A stretch of 64,000 nt of DNA. It comes from Brachybacterium paraconglomeratum. Lineage in GTDB: Bacteria > Actinomycetota > Actinomycetes > Actinomycetales > Dermabacteraceae. The number at the start of each line of letters is the position of its first letter. Within the stretch, counting starts at the first letter, position 1. Shown here piece after piece: positions 15,392 through 23,818 of this stretch. The stretch is taken from the NCBI RefSeq assembly GCF_003994255.1, contig NZ_ML133851.1, forward strand, positions 620,001 to 684,000. The letters are read 5' to 3'. A program made the position numbers and the translations under genes. The notes under the pieces were generated by a model. That model was given only the letters and a program-made list of their open reading frames with translations, made no database searches and was not told the DNA's origin.

Positions 15392-16846
15392 CTGCTTGGT
15401 CTCGCGACGGTCCTGGGTCCACTCGACGTGGAAGGTGCCCTCGGTGTCCACGCGCTGGTAGGTGTGGGCGCCGAAGTAGTCGCGCTGGGCCTGGACCAGG
15501 GCGGCCGGGAGACGCTCGGCGCGCACCGCGTCGTAGTAGGACAGGGTCGAGGAGAAGACCGGGACCGGGTAGCCGGAGGCCGCCGCGAAGGCGACGATGC
15601 GGCGCCAGGCCGGGATGCACTTGGCGATCTCCTCGGTGAAGTACGCATCGGCCAGGAGCAGCGGCAGGTTCGCGTCGCGCTCGTAGGCCTCGGTGATGCG
15701 GTTGAGGAAGCGGGCGCGGATGATGCAGCCGCCGCGCCAGATCCGCGCCATCGCGCCGAGGTCGATGTCCCAGCCGTACTCCTTCGCGCCGGCCGCGATC
15801 TCGTCGAAGCCCTGCGAGTAGGAGACGAGCTTCGCCGCGTACAGCGCCTTCTGGAGGTCGTCGATGAACTGCGCCTTGTCGGCGATCTCGAGGGTCTGCG
15901 CCTCGCCCTTCAGCACGCCGCGGGCGGCCTCGCGCTGCGGGGTCGAGCCGGAGGTGGAGCGGGCGAAGGTCGCCTCGGCGATGCCGGTGACCGGGACGCC
16001 GAGGTCCAGCGCGGTCTGCACGGTCCAGGCGCCGGTGCCCTTCTGGGCGGCGCGGTCGAGGATGACGTCGACGAAGGGCTTGCCCGAGGTCTGGTCGGTG
16101 TGGTGGAGCACCTCGGCGGTGATCTCGATGAGGAAGGACTCCAGATCGCCCTTGTTCCACTCGGCGAAGACGTCACCGATCTCGGAGGCACCCATGCCGA
16201 GCGCCTTCGACATCATGTCGTAGGCCTCGGAGATGACCTGCATGTCCGCGTACTCGATGCCGTTGTGGACCATCTTCACGAAGTGGCCCGCGCCGTCGGC
16301 GCCGACGTGGGTGCAGCAGGGGACGCCGTCCACGTGCGCGGAGATCTTCTCGAACATCGGGCCGAGGCGGTCGTAGGACTCCTTGGTGCCGCCGGGCATG
16401 ATCGAGGGGCCGTTCAGGGCGCCCTCCTCACCGCCGGAGACGCCGGAGCCGACGAAGTGCAGGCCCTTCTCGCGCAGCGCGGCCTCACGACGACGGGTGT
16501 CGCCGAACAGGGCGTTGCCCGCGTCGACGATGATGTCGCCCTCCTCCATGAGGGAGGCGAGCTCGTCGATCACGGCGTCGGTGGGCTTGCCGGCCTTGAC
16601 CATGATGATCGCCACGCGCGGCTTCTGCAGGGAGGCGACGAAGTCAGCCATGGACTCCGACGGGTAGAACTCGCCCTCGGAGGCGTAGTTGTCCATGACC
16701 GTCTCGGTCTTGCCGACGGAGCGGTTGTGGATCGCGACCTTGAAGCCGTTGCGGGCGAAGTTGCGGGCGAGGTTCGAGCCCATCACCGCCATACCGGTGA
16801 CGCCGATGTCCGCGACATCGGCAGGGGACGGGGCAAAGCTGGCCAT
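15386..16846 (-). CDS. gnd: 6-phosphogluconate dehydrogenase, NADP-dependent, decarboxylating
   Basis: A 486-residue enzyme converting 6-phosphogluconate to ribulose 5-phosphate with CO2 and NADPH in the oxidative pentose phosphate pathway. The N-terminal Rossmann motif GVTGMAVMGSNLARN, the signature VSGGEEGALNGPSIMPGG, the catalytic Lys/Asn segment FVKMVHNGIEY, and IWRGGCIIRA are all intact. Length is typical of the long form. ATG at 16846 follows GAGGAG. On the minus strand TAGGAT at 16939-16944 could be its -10 box. Its stop codon lies inside structured repeat array B. Confidence 0.96.
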   Translation of the reverse strand: MASFAPSPADVADIGVTGMAVMGSNLARNFARNGFKVAIHNRSVGKTETVMDNYASEGEFYPSESMADFVASLQKPRVAIIMVKAGKPTDAVIDELASLMEEGDIIVDAGNALFGDTRRREAALREKGLHFVGSGVSGGEEGALNGPSIMPGGTKESYDRLGPMFEKISAHVDGVPCCTHVGADGAGHFVKMVHNGIEYADMQVISEAYDMMSKALGMGASEIGDVFAEWNKGDLESFLIEITAEVLHHTDQTSGKPFVDVILDRAAQKGTGAWTVQTALDLGVPVTGIAEATFARSTSGSTPQREAARGVLKGEAQTLEIADKAQFIDDLQKALYAAKLVSYSQGFDEIAAGAKEYGWDIDLGAMARIWRGGCIIRARFLNRITEAYERDANLPLLLADAYFTEEIAKCIPAWRRIVAFAAASGYPVPVFSSTLSYYDAVRAERLPAALVQAQRDYFGAHTYQRVDTEGTFHVEWTQDRRETKQD

Positions 16847-17083
16847 GGGATCTCCTCAGGTCGAGTGACTGTCGAGCCGGGCCGAACCGCGGCGCCGAAG
16901 GCGTCGGCGGGCATCGCGGGCCCGACCCATCGCGGTCCATCCTAGGGAATTCCGCCACGGAGCGTCCCCGTGTGCCAGCGCTTGCCGCGCGAGGGTGGCC
17001 GCGGACACGGTACCGTCGCCCCGGGGAAAGCGGGAGGATGCTCTCCCCGCACGCCCGGACACACCTCGAGAGCGAGCCACCCG

Positions 17084-17944
17084 ATGACTCAATCCCCGTA
17101 CGATCCGCAGCCGACTCCCGGCGCCCCGCGCGCCCACGACCCGTACGGGCAGGACCCCTTCGCCCACGGCGCACAGCCGCAGGGCGCTCCGGCCCACGGC
17201 TCCCCCGGTGCCGCACCGCAGGGCTCCGCCGGCGCTCCCGGCCCGGCCCCGGGCACCGACCTCGGCGCCGACCTCGGGGCGGGCCTGCGCTTCGCGCGCG
17301 ATGCGATGCTGCGCAACCCGGTCGCGTTCATCGTGCCCGGCGTGATCTACGGCGTCCTCGCCTTCGTCCTGATCATCGGCGCGACGATCCTCGGGTTCGT
17401 CCTGGCAGCTCCCCAGATCGAGGCGGCCGCGTACTCGGAGGACCCGCCCCTGGGGGTGTTCCTGACCATCTACGGGCTGATCGCGCTCGGCGGGCTCGCG
17501 TCGATGCCGCTGATGTGGTTCTGGCAGAGCGGGGCCGTCCGCGCCGGGGCCGAGGTCATCGCCGGGCGACGCCCGTCCTTCGGGCAGGCGATGATCGGCA
17601 CCGGTCGGATCCTGCTCACCATGCTGCTGGTGACCGTGATCGTGTGGGTGGGCCTCGTGCTGTTCTACATCCCGGGGCTCATCGCCTCCGTGCTGCTCGC
17701 CTACGCCCTGCCGGCATCCGCTCGCGGCGCACGCCCCGTCGAGGCGATCAAGGAGAGCTTCTCCCTGGTGAAGAACAACCTGGTCACCGTCATCGTGGCC
17801 GCACTGGTCATCGCGGCGATCGGCACCGTCGCCGGCTTCCTCGTCATCACGCTGGTGGTGATCATCCCCTTCACGGTGCTCTTCCAGCAGGGGATCTACG
17901 AGCGCCTCTCCGGGCGCGAGCTCGCCGAGCCCGTGCGCGCCTGA
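17084..17944 (+). CDS. Multi-pass membrane protein, Pro/Gly-rich N-terminus (paralogue 1)
   Basis: A 286-residue protein with ATG at 17084. The first 65 residues are a Pro/Gly/Ala/His-rich cytoplasmic tail with a DPYGQDPFAHG repeat style. About six hydrophobic helices follow. A FYIPGLIASVLLAYALPA helix and a downstream AIKESFSLVKNNL segment resemble actinobacterial DUF7847/DUF975-like glycerophosphodiester-phosphodiesterase membrane domains. Function is unknown. The next gene encodes a paralogue 32 bases downstream. Their tails share about 135 nt of almost identical DNA. Confidence 0.75.
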   Translation: MTQSPYDPQPTPGAPRAHDPYGQDPFAHGAQPQGAPAHGSPGAAPQGSAGAPGPAPGTDLGADLGAGLRFARDAMLRNPVAFIVPGVIYGVLAFVLIIGATILGFVLAAPQIEAAAYSEDPPLGVFLTIYGLIALGGLASMPLMWFWQSGAVRAGAEVIAGRRPSFGQAMIGTGRILLTMLLVTVIVWVGLVLFYIPGLIASVLLAYALPASARGARPVEAIKESFSLVKNNLVTVIVAALVIAAIGTVAGFLVITLVVIIPFTVLFQQGIYERLSGRELAEPVRA

Positions 17945-17976
17945 CCCCGGCCTCGAGAGAAGGAGACTCCCACGTC

Positions 17977-18831
17977 ATGACCGTCCCTCCCCCGCCCGGC
18001 CCCTCCGCCCACGACCCGTACGGGCGGGATCCCTATGCACAGGGCGCACCGGCCCACGGCGCACAGCCGCAGGGCGCTCCGGCATACGGATCCCCCGGTG
18101 CCGCACCGCAGGGCTCCGCCGGCGCGACCGGCCCGGCCCCGGGCACCGACCTCGGCGCCGACCTCGGGGCGGGTCTGCGCTTCGCGGGCACCGGCCTGCT
18201 GCGCGGCGCGGCCGCGCTGCTGGGCGGCGGCGCGCTCTACGCCGTGGCCATGGTCGTGGTGCTCGGCATCGGATTCGCCCTCACGCTCTTCCTCTCGATC
18301 GCGATGGTCGAGACGTCCTCGTCGGCCGGCGGCGACCCCTCCTTCGGCCAGATGATCATGATCTTCGCACTGTGCTTCGTGCTGGTGCTGGTCACCGGAG
18401 TGGTCGGAGCGCTGTGGCAGGCCGGTGCCGCGCAGGCCGGCGGGATCCTCGCCGGCGGCGAGCGGCCGAGCTTCCGGCAGGGCCTGACCGGCCCCGGCCG
18501 GGTGGTCACCACCGCCGTGCTCGTGCTCGTGATCGTGATGATCGGCTCGGTGCTGCTCTACCTCCCCGGCATCATCGCCGCCGTGCTGCTGTTCTACGCG
18601 ATCCCCGCGGCGCTGCGCGGGGCGTCCCCCGGCCAGGCGCTGCGGGAGTCCCTCTCGACGGCCACGTCGAACCTCGGCGTCACGATCGTCGGCTTCCTGA
18701 TCACGATGGTGGCCTCCTCGGTCGGCGGGACGCTGGTCGTCGGCTTCATCGCGGTCATCCCCTTCACCGTGCTGCTCCAGATCGGGCTCTACGAGAGGGT
18801 CAACGGGCGCACGCCGTCCCTGCCCGCCTGA
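17977..18831 (+). CDS. Multi-pass membrane protein, Pro/Gly-rich N-terminus (paralogue 2)
   Basis: A 284-residue tandem paralogue of the preceding gene with the same layout: a Pro/Gly-rich tail of about 65 residues and about six transmembrane helices. The LLYLPGIIAAVLLFYAIPAA helix and the ALRESLSTATSNL segment match the paralogue. ATG at 17977 has AGGAG about 12 bases upstream. DNA at 18053-18187 nearly repeats 17163-17297, whereas the helices have diverged. A shared envelope role is inferred only from co-transcription and topology. Confidence 0.75.
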   Translation: MTVPPPPGPSAHDPYGRDPYAQGAPAHGAQPQGAPAYGSPGAAPQGSAGATGPAPGTDLGADLGAGLRFAGTGLLRGAAALLGGGALYAVAMVVVLGIGFALTLFLSIAMVETSSSAGGDPSFGQMIMIFALCFVLVLVTGVVGALWQAGAAQAGGILAGGERPSFRQGLTGPGRVVTTAVLVLVIVMIGSVLLYLPGIIAAVLLFYAIPAALRGASPGQALRESLSTATSNLGVTIVGFLITMVASSVGGTLVVGFIAVIPFTVLLQIGLYERVNGRTPSLPA

Positions 18832-18857
18832 TCCCGGCCCCGCCGCACCCCGCATCC

Positions 18858-18889
18858 GAGCCCGCGCCCCGTCCTGGGAGCGCGGGCTC
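18858..18889 (+). terminator. Hairpin terminator after membrane paralogue pair
   Basis: A perfect 10-bp stem (GAGCCCGCGC with its complement) and a 12-nt loop, 27 bases after the stop codon. Confidence 0.65.
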
Positions 18890-18962
18890 GTGCACGTGCC
18901 GGCCCGGGGAGGCGCCCCTCACGTCGCCCCTCCCCGGCCCGGCCGGGACGTAGCCTGATCCG

Positions 18963-20618
18963 ATGACCGACGGCCCCCTCATCGTCCAGAGCGACAAGTC
19001 CCTCCTGCTCGAGGTCGACCATCCCTCGGCGCAGGCCGCCCGGATCGCGATCGCGGCCTTCGCCGAGCTCGAGCGGGCGCCCGAGCACGTGCACACCTAC
19101 CGCATCACCGACCTCGGGCTGTGGAACGCGCGCGCCGCCGGCTACGACGCGGAGACCGTCGTCGCGGCGCTCGTGGACCACTCCCGCTACCCGGTCCCCC
19201 ACTCGCTGCTGATCGACGTGGCGGACACGATGGACCGCTACGGGCGCCTGCAGCTGCTCTCCGACCCGCAGCACGGGCTCGTGCTGCACGGCCTGGACCG
19301 CGCGGTGCTCGAGGAGGTCACCCGCGCCAAGCGGGTCCAGGGCATGCTCGGCGAGCGCGTCGACGACACCACGGTCAGGGTCCATCCCTCCGAGCGGGGC
19401 GCGCTCAAGCAGGCGCTGCTGAAGCTCGGCTGGCCCGCCGAGGACCTCGCCGGCTACGTCGACGGGGAGGCGCACCCGATCGCGCTGGCGGAGGACGGCT
19501 GGCAGCTGCGTCCGTACCAGACCGAGGCGGTGGACGGCTTCCGCCACGGCGGCTCGGGGGTCGTGGTCCTCCCCTGCGGCGCGGGCAAGACCCTCGTCGG
19601 CGCCGGGGCGATGGCCGCGATGCAGCGCACCACGCTGATCCTGGTGACCAACACCGTCTCCGCCCGCCAGTGGCGGGACGAGCTTCTGGCCCGCACCACC
19701 CTCACCGAGGACGAGATCGGCGAGTACTCCGGCACGACGAAGGAGATCCGTCCGGTCACGATCGCCACGTACCAGGTCCTCACCATGAAGCGGAAGGGCA
19801 TCCACCCGCACCTGGAGCTGATGAGCGCGCGCGACTGGGGTCTGATCCTCTATGACGAGGTGCACCTGCTGCCTGCGCCCGTGTTCCGGATGACCGCGGA
19901 CCTGCAGGCCCGGCGCCGCCTGGGTCTGACCGCGACGCTCGTGCGCGAGGACGGCCGCGAGGGCGAGGTCTTCTCGCTGATCGGGCCGAAGCGCTACGAC
20001 GCGCCGTGGAAGGACATCGAGGCGCAGGGCTACATCGCCCCGGCCGTGTGCACCGAGGTGCGGGTGACCCTGCCCGCCTCGGACCGCATGGCCTACGCGA
20101 TGGCGGAGGCCTCCGACCGGCCCCGCCTCGGCGCCGCGCACGGCGCGAAGGTACCGGTGGTCGAGCGGATCGCCCGCGCCCATCCCGGGGAGCCGCTGCT
20201 GGTGATCGGCCAGTACCTCGACCAGCTCGAGGAGATCGCCGAGCACCTCGGCGCGGAGCTGCTGACCGGGCAGACCCCGGTCAAGCGCCGCCAGCAGCTG
20301 TTCGCCGACTTCCGCGAGGGCCGGATCGACCGCCTGGTCGTCTCGAAGGTCGCGAACTTCTCGGTCGACCTGCCCGAGGCCTCGGTCGCGGTCCAGGTCA
20401 GCGGTGCCTTCGGCTCCCGCCAGGAGGAGGCCCAGCGCCTCGGCCGACTGCTGCGCCCCAAGGCCGACGGGCGCTCCGCGCACTTCTACACCGTCGTCAT
20501 GCGCGACACCCAGGACCAGGACTTCGCCGCGCACCGTCAGCGGTTCCTCGCCGAGCAGGGCTACGCCTACTCGATCGTGGACGCGGAGCAGCTCGACGGG
20601 GCGCTCGACGCGGGCTGA
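18963..20618 (+). CDS. XPB/Ssl2-like DNA repair helicase
   Basis: A 551-residue superfamily 2 helicase of the XPB type. An N-terminal domain of about 175 residues (damage-recognition-like) precedes the motor. Walker A is GAGKT at 206-210, the DEVH box is at 298-301, motif III is LTATL, and it is followed by the XPB-specific RED motif at 328-330. The C-terminal motor has QEEAQRLGRLLRP as motif VI. Family members unwind DNA 3' to 5' in nucleotide-excision-type repair. The start ATG at 18963 has TAGCCT ending seven bases upstream and no Shine-Dalgarno site, suggesting a leaderless mRNA. Its usual partner gene is at 12527. Confidence 0.92.
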   Translation: MTDGPLIVQSDKSLLLEVDHPSAQAARIAIAAFAELERAPEHVHTYRITDLGLWNARAAGYDAETVVAALVDHSRYPVPHSLLIDVADTMDRYGRLQLLSDPQHGLVLHGLDRAVLEEVTRAKRVQGMLGERVDDTTVRVHPSERGALKQALLKLGWPAEDLAGYVDGEAHPIALAEDGWQLRPYQTEAVDGFRHGGSGVVVLPCGAGKTLVGAGAMAAMQRTTLILVTNTVSARQWRDELLARTTLTEDEIGEYSGTTKEIRPVTIATYQVLTMKRKGIHPHLELMSARDWGLILYDEVHLLPAPVFRMTADLQARRRLGLTATLVREDGREGEVFSLIGPKRYDAPWKDIEAQGYIAPAVCTEVRVTLPASDRMAYAMAEASDRPRLGAAHGAKVPVVERIARAHPGEPLLVIGQYLDQLEEIAEHLGAELLTGQTPVKRRQQLFADFREGRIDRLVVSKVANFSVDLPEASVAVQVSGAFGSRQEEAQRLGRLLRPKADGRSAHFYTVVMRDTQDQDFAAHRQRFLAEQGYAYSIVDAEQLDGALDAG

Positions 20619-20756
20619 GCGGTCCCGGGCCGCATGTCCGTCGGCCCGGCTCCACAGCGAGGGGACGCGACGTCGTTACAGTGGGCACGCACGACATCCC
20701 CGCCGGCTCTGCCGGCGCTTCCCCGCCGCCCCGTCGGCCGTCCCCAGGAGATCGAC

Positions 20757-21212
20757 ATGACCGCACCCGACGATCCCACCCGCACCCCCGGCCCCGACGG
20801 CGCCGCGCGCCCCGCGGACGACCCGACGCCCGCCCCCGAGGCGACCCGTCCCGCGGACACCGCACCGACCGACCGACGCGCCGCCGAGCGCCCCGCCGCC
20901 CAGGACCCCGCCCCGCAGAAGGACGAGGTCCCCTCCTCCGGCGGCAAGACCGCGACGACCTGGATCGCGCTGATCCTCGGCGCGATCGTGCTGGTGCTGC
21001 TGCTGATCTTCGTGATCCAGAACAACGTCTCGGCCCGCTTCCAGTACTTCGGGGCGGAGTTCGACCTCCCCCTCGGCGTCGCGATGCTGCTCGCCGCGAT
21101 CGCAGGTGCGCTGGTCATGGCCCTGGTCGGCTCGGTGCGCATGATCCAGATGGGCTGGACGATCCGCAAGCTGCGCAAGCAGCAGGAGAAGGTCCAGCGC
21201 ACCCTGCGCTGA
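20757..21212 (+). CDS. LapA-domain (DUF1049) membrane protein
   Basis: A 151-residue protein with ATG at 20757 after AGGAG. The first 65 residues are Pro/Ala/Asp-rich. Two transmembrane helices follow (about 71-92 and 102-125), separated by VIQNNVSARFQYFGAEFDLP, which is the LapA/DUF1049 signature. A basic C-terminus follows (RKLRKQQEKVQR). In Gram-negatives LapA helps link lipopolysaccharide and phospholipid synthesis; in actinobacteria the role is not known. It lies 54 bases upstream of a two-component system and may be co-transcribed. Confidence 0.85.
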   Translation: MTAPDDPTRTPGPDGAARPADDPTPAPEATRPADTAPTDRRAAERPAAQDPAPQKDEVPSSGGKTATTWIALILGAIVLVLLLIFVIQNNVSARFQYFGAEFDLPLGVAMLLAAIAGALVMALVGSVRMIQMGWTIRKLRKQQEKVQRTLR

Positions 21213-21266
21213 GGCCGCCCAGGAGACGTCCAGCCATCTCCCAAGCAGAGGGAGGACGGTAGAGCC

Positions 21267-21989
21267 ATGACTGCTGCGAGCGAGGAGAACGACTACGAGG
21301 CACGCCTCCTGGTCGTCGACGACGAGCCCAACATCCGCGACCTCCTGGCCACCTCCCTGCGCTTCGCAGGCTTCGAGGTGTTCACCGCCTCCACCGGCAA
21401 CGAGGCGATCCGGGAGGCGACCGAGCACCAGCCGGACCTCGTGGTCCTGGACGTGATGCTCCCGGACATGGACGGCTTCACCGTCACGCGCCGCCTGCGC
21501 GACCGCGGCGAGCAGTACCCGATCCTCTTCCTCACCGCGAAGGACGAGACGCAGGACAAGGTCGCCGGCCTCACCGTCGGCGGCGACGACTACGTCACCA
21601 AGCCCTTCAGCCTCGAGGAGGTCGTCGCCCGGATCCGGGCCGTGCTGCGCCGCACCCACGGCGGCTCGGAGACGGCCGTGGACAGCGCCCTCGTCGTCGG
21701 CGACCTGCGCCTGGACGAGGACTCCCACGAGGTCCACCGCGGGGACGTGAACATCGAGCTGTCCCCCACCGAGTTCAAGCTCCTGCGCTATCTCATGCTG
21801 AACGCGGGCCGCGTGGTCTCCAAGACCCAGATCCTCGACCACGTCTGGGACTACGACTGGTCCGGCGAGGTGGGCATCGTCGAGTCCTACATCTCCTACC
21901 TGCGTCGCAAGATCGACGTGGTGGGCGAGCCGATGATCCACACCAAGCGCGGCATCGGCTACGTGCTGCGCGCCGCCGAGGGCGCCTGA
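21267..21989 (+). CDS. OmpR-family response regulator, PhoP-like
   Basis: A 240-residue regulator. The receiver domain has the phospho-acceptor Asp62 (VVLDVMLPDMDG), switch Thr in LFLTAKDE and Lys in DDYVTKPFSLEEVVAR. A winged-helix DNA-binding domain follows with LSPTEFKLLRYLMLNAGRVV and RRKIDVVGEPMIHTKRG. The sequence resembles mycobacterial PhoP in both domains. A histidine kinase gene follows 31 bases later. A PHO-box-like direct repeat stands before phoX just downstream, consistent with control of phosphate-starvation genes, though that target is inferred. Confidence 0.92.
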   Translation: MTAASEENDYEARLLVVDDEPNIRDLLATSLRFAGFEVFTASTGNEAIREATEHQPDLVVLDVMLPDMDGFTVTRRLRDRGEQYPILFLTAKDETQDKVAGLTVGGDDYVTKPFSLEEVVARIRAVLRRTHGGSETAVDSALVVGDLRLDEDSHEVHRGDVNIELSPTEFKLLRYLMLNAGRVVSKTQILDHVWDYDWSGEVGIVESYISYLRRKIDVVGEPMIHTKRGIGYVLRAAEGA

Positions 21990-22020
21990 CCCCGACGCCC
22001 GACCCGAGGAGCACCGCCCC

Positions 22021-23607
22021 GTGGCCCTGCCGAGCCTGCGCACCGAGCGTCCGATGTCCCTGTGGACCCGGATCGTCGCGCTGATCTCGCTGCTGCTGGT
22101 GCTCGGCGTGGTCGTGACCGGGAGCCTGTCGCTGTTCCTGCTGAACCGCACCCTGATCCAGTCGGTCGACAACAACCTGCAGTCCTCGATCAGCGAGATG
22201 CTCTCCCTGGCGCAGCACGAGCTCGCCGGGGACGACGACGCCGTCACCTCGAGCACGTACATCCCCGTGGAGTACGCGGTCGAGATCCGCGACGAGCAGG
22301 GACGGCCGATCGAGCAGGAGGTCTTCCACTACGGGCCCGGGAAGGTCTCGGTGCAGTTCCCGGACCTCACCGACGAGCAGATCCTGCAGCGCGGCGGGCG
22401 CCCCTTCACGGTGCTGGACTCCGCCGAGAACCGCTGGCGGGTCATCGCGATGGTGAACTCCGGGCCGGACAAGGGCAGCGTGTACTTGGCCCTGCCGCTG
22501 ACCTCGGTGGACCGCACCATGCACGAGATGGCGCTGATCATCGTGCTGGTGGGCACCCTCGTGGTGCTGGTCGGGATGGGCGCGGGAGGCTATGTCACCC
22601 ATCGGGCGCTCGAGCCGCTGCGGGACGTGGAGGCCACCGCCTCCCAGATCGCCGGGGGCGACCTCTCCCAGCGCGTGCCCGTGACGGACACGAGTCTCGA
22701 GGTGCACGACCTCGCGCTGTCGCTGAACGAGATGCTGGTGCGGATCGAGCAGGCCTTCGCCGCGCAGTCCGCCTCGGAGGAGAAGGCCACCGCCTCGGAG
22801 GCGAGGATGCGCCGCTTCGTGGGCGACGCCTCCCATGAGCTGCGCACGCCGCTGGCCGCGATCCGCGGCTTCGGGGAGCTGTACCGGATGGGGGCCCTGC
22901 GCACCGACGAGGACACCGCCTCCGCGATGCGTCGCATCGAGGACGAGGCGAGGCGCATGGGCTCCCTCGTGGAGAACCTGCTGCGTCTGGCACGGCTCGA
23001 CGAGCGCCCCGACCTCGACCTCGAGCCGCTCGACCTCACCGACGCCCTCTTCGACGCCGCCCAGGACCTGCGCGCCCTGGACCCCGACCGGCAGGTCATG
23101 GTCGTCTCCCTGCAGGGGACGCCGCTGTCGGTGCAGCCGCACGTCCCGTTCGGGGTGCTGGGCGACGAGGCCTCGCTGCGCCAGGTGATCCTGAACCTGG
23201 TGGGCAACGCGAACCGTCACACCCCAAAGGGATCGCCGGTCGAGTTCGCGGTGGGCCGCCTCGAGGACGGCCGGGTCCGGATCGAGGTGCGCGACCACGG
23301 CGAGGGCATCGACGACGACCAGCGGGAGAAGGTGTTCGAGCGGTTCTACCGCACCGACTCCTCCCGGGTCCGCTCGGCGAGCCAGGGCGGCGGCGCGGGC
23401 CTGGGCCTGTCGATCGCGGCGACCATCGTCCAGCAGCATCGCGGCGCGATCGGCGTGCAGCCGACGTCCGGGGGCGGTGCGACCTTCTGGATCGAGCTCC
23501 AGGGCACGGACCTCGATCCCGAGCAGCAGGTGGAGCCGGACCAGCTGCGGGCGCTGACGAGCTCCTCCTCCCCCGCGAGCCCGTCCGTCCCGCCCGCGCA
23601 GGACTGA
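22021..23607 (+). CDS. Sensor histidine kinase, PhoR-like
   Basis: A 528-residue membrane kinase. Helix one is at about 15-42, then an extracytoplasmic sensor of about 120 residues, then helix two at about 165-190. HAMP follows, then a HisKA domain with the phospho-His272 in DASHELRTPLAAIRGF. The HATPase domain contains LNLVGNANRHTPKGSPV, DHGEGIDD, FERFYRTD and GGAGLGLSI. The C-terminal 30 residues are a Ser/Pro-rich tail. The start is GTG at 22021; ATG at 22054 is possible. It pairs with the response regulator just upstream. Confidence 0.92.
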   Translation: MALPSLRTERPMSLWTRIVALISLLLVLGVVVTGSLSLFLLNRTLIQSVDNNLQSSISEMLSLAQHELAGDDDAVTSSTYIPVEYAVEIRDEQGRPIEQEVFHYGPGKVSVQFPDLTDEQILQRGGRPFTVLDSAENRWRVIAMVNSGPDKGSVYLALPLTSVDRTMHEMALIIVLVGTLVVLVGMGAGGYVTHRALEPLRDVEATASQIAGGDLSQRVPVTDTSLEVHDLALSLNEMLVRIEQAFAAQSASEEKATASEARMRRFVGDASHELRTPLAAIRGFGELYRMGALRTDEDTASAMRRIEDEARRMGSLVENLLRLARLDERPDLDLEPLDLTDALFDAAQDLRALDPDRQVMVVSLQGTPLSVQPHVPFGVLGDEASLRQVILNLVGNANRHTPKGSPVEFAVGRLEDGRVRIEVRDHGEGIDDDQREKVFERFYRTDSSRVRSASQGGGAGLGLSIAATIVQQHRGAIGVQPTSGGGATFWIELQGTDLDPEQQVEPDQLRALTSSSSPASPSVPPAQD

Positions 23608-23705
23608 TCCGCGCATTCCCCCGCCGCTCCCTGCGGCGATGCTCTGACATGCGCATTTACGCAACATCTCCATGTCGCAAATCGGACATTTGTCGCCCAT
23701 CGACT

Positions 23706-23723
23706 GTTCATCGCGGCTTCACC
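23706..23723 (+). promoter_or_regulatory. PHO-box-like direct repeat upstream of phoX
   Basis: GTTCATC at 23706 and CTTCACC at 23717 form an 11-bp-period direct repeat, the arrangement of actinobacterial PhoP boxes (consensus GTTCACC units 11 bp apart). It stands about 95 bases before phoX in an AT-richer promoter region. A separate small dyad, CAAAT-N5-ATTTG, is at 23678-23692. Binding by the PhoP-like regulator encoded upstream is an inference. Confidence 0.6.
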
Positions 23724-23818
23724 GGGACCCCATGTCGTGCTCCACCTCACCGTCCATGGTGGAGGGGTCGCGAGCTCCACCCACTCGCGGACACCCGCTC
23801 ACGACCTGAGGAGCCCCC

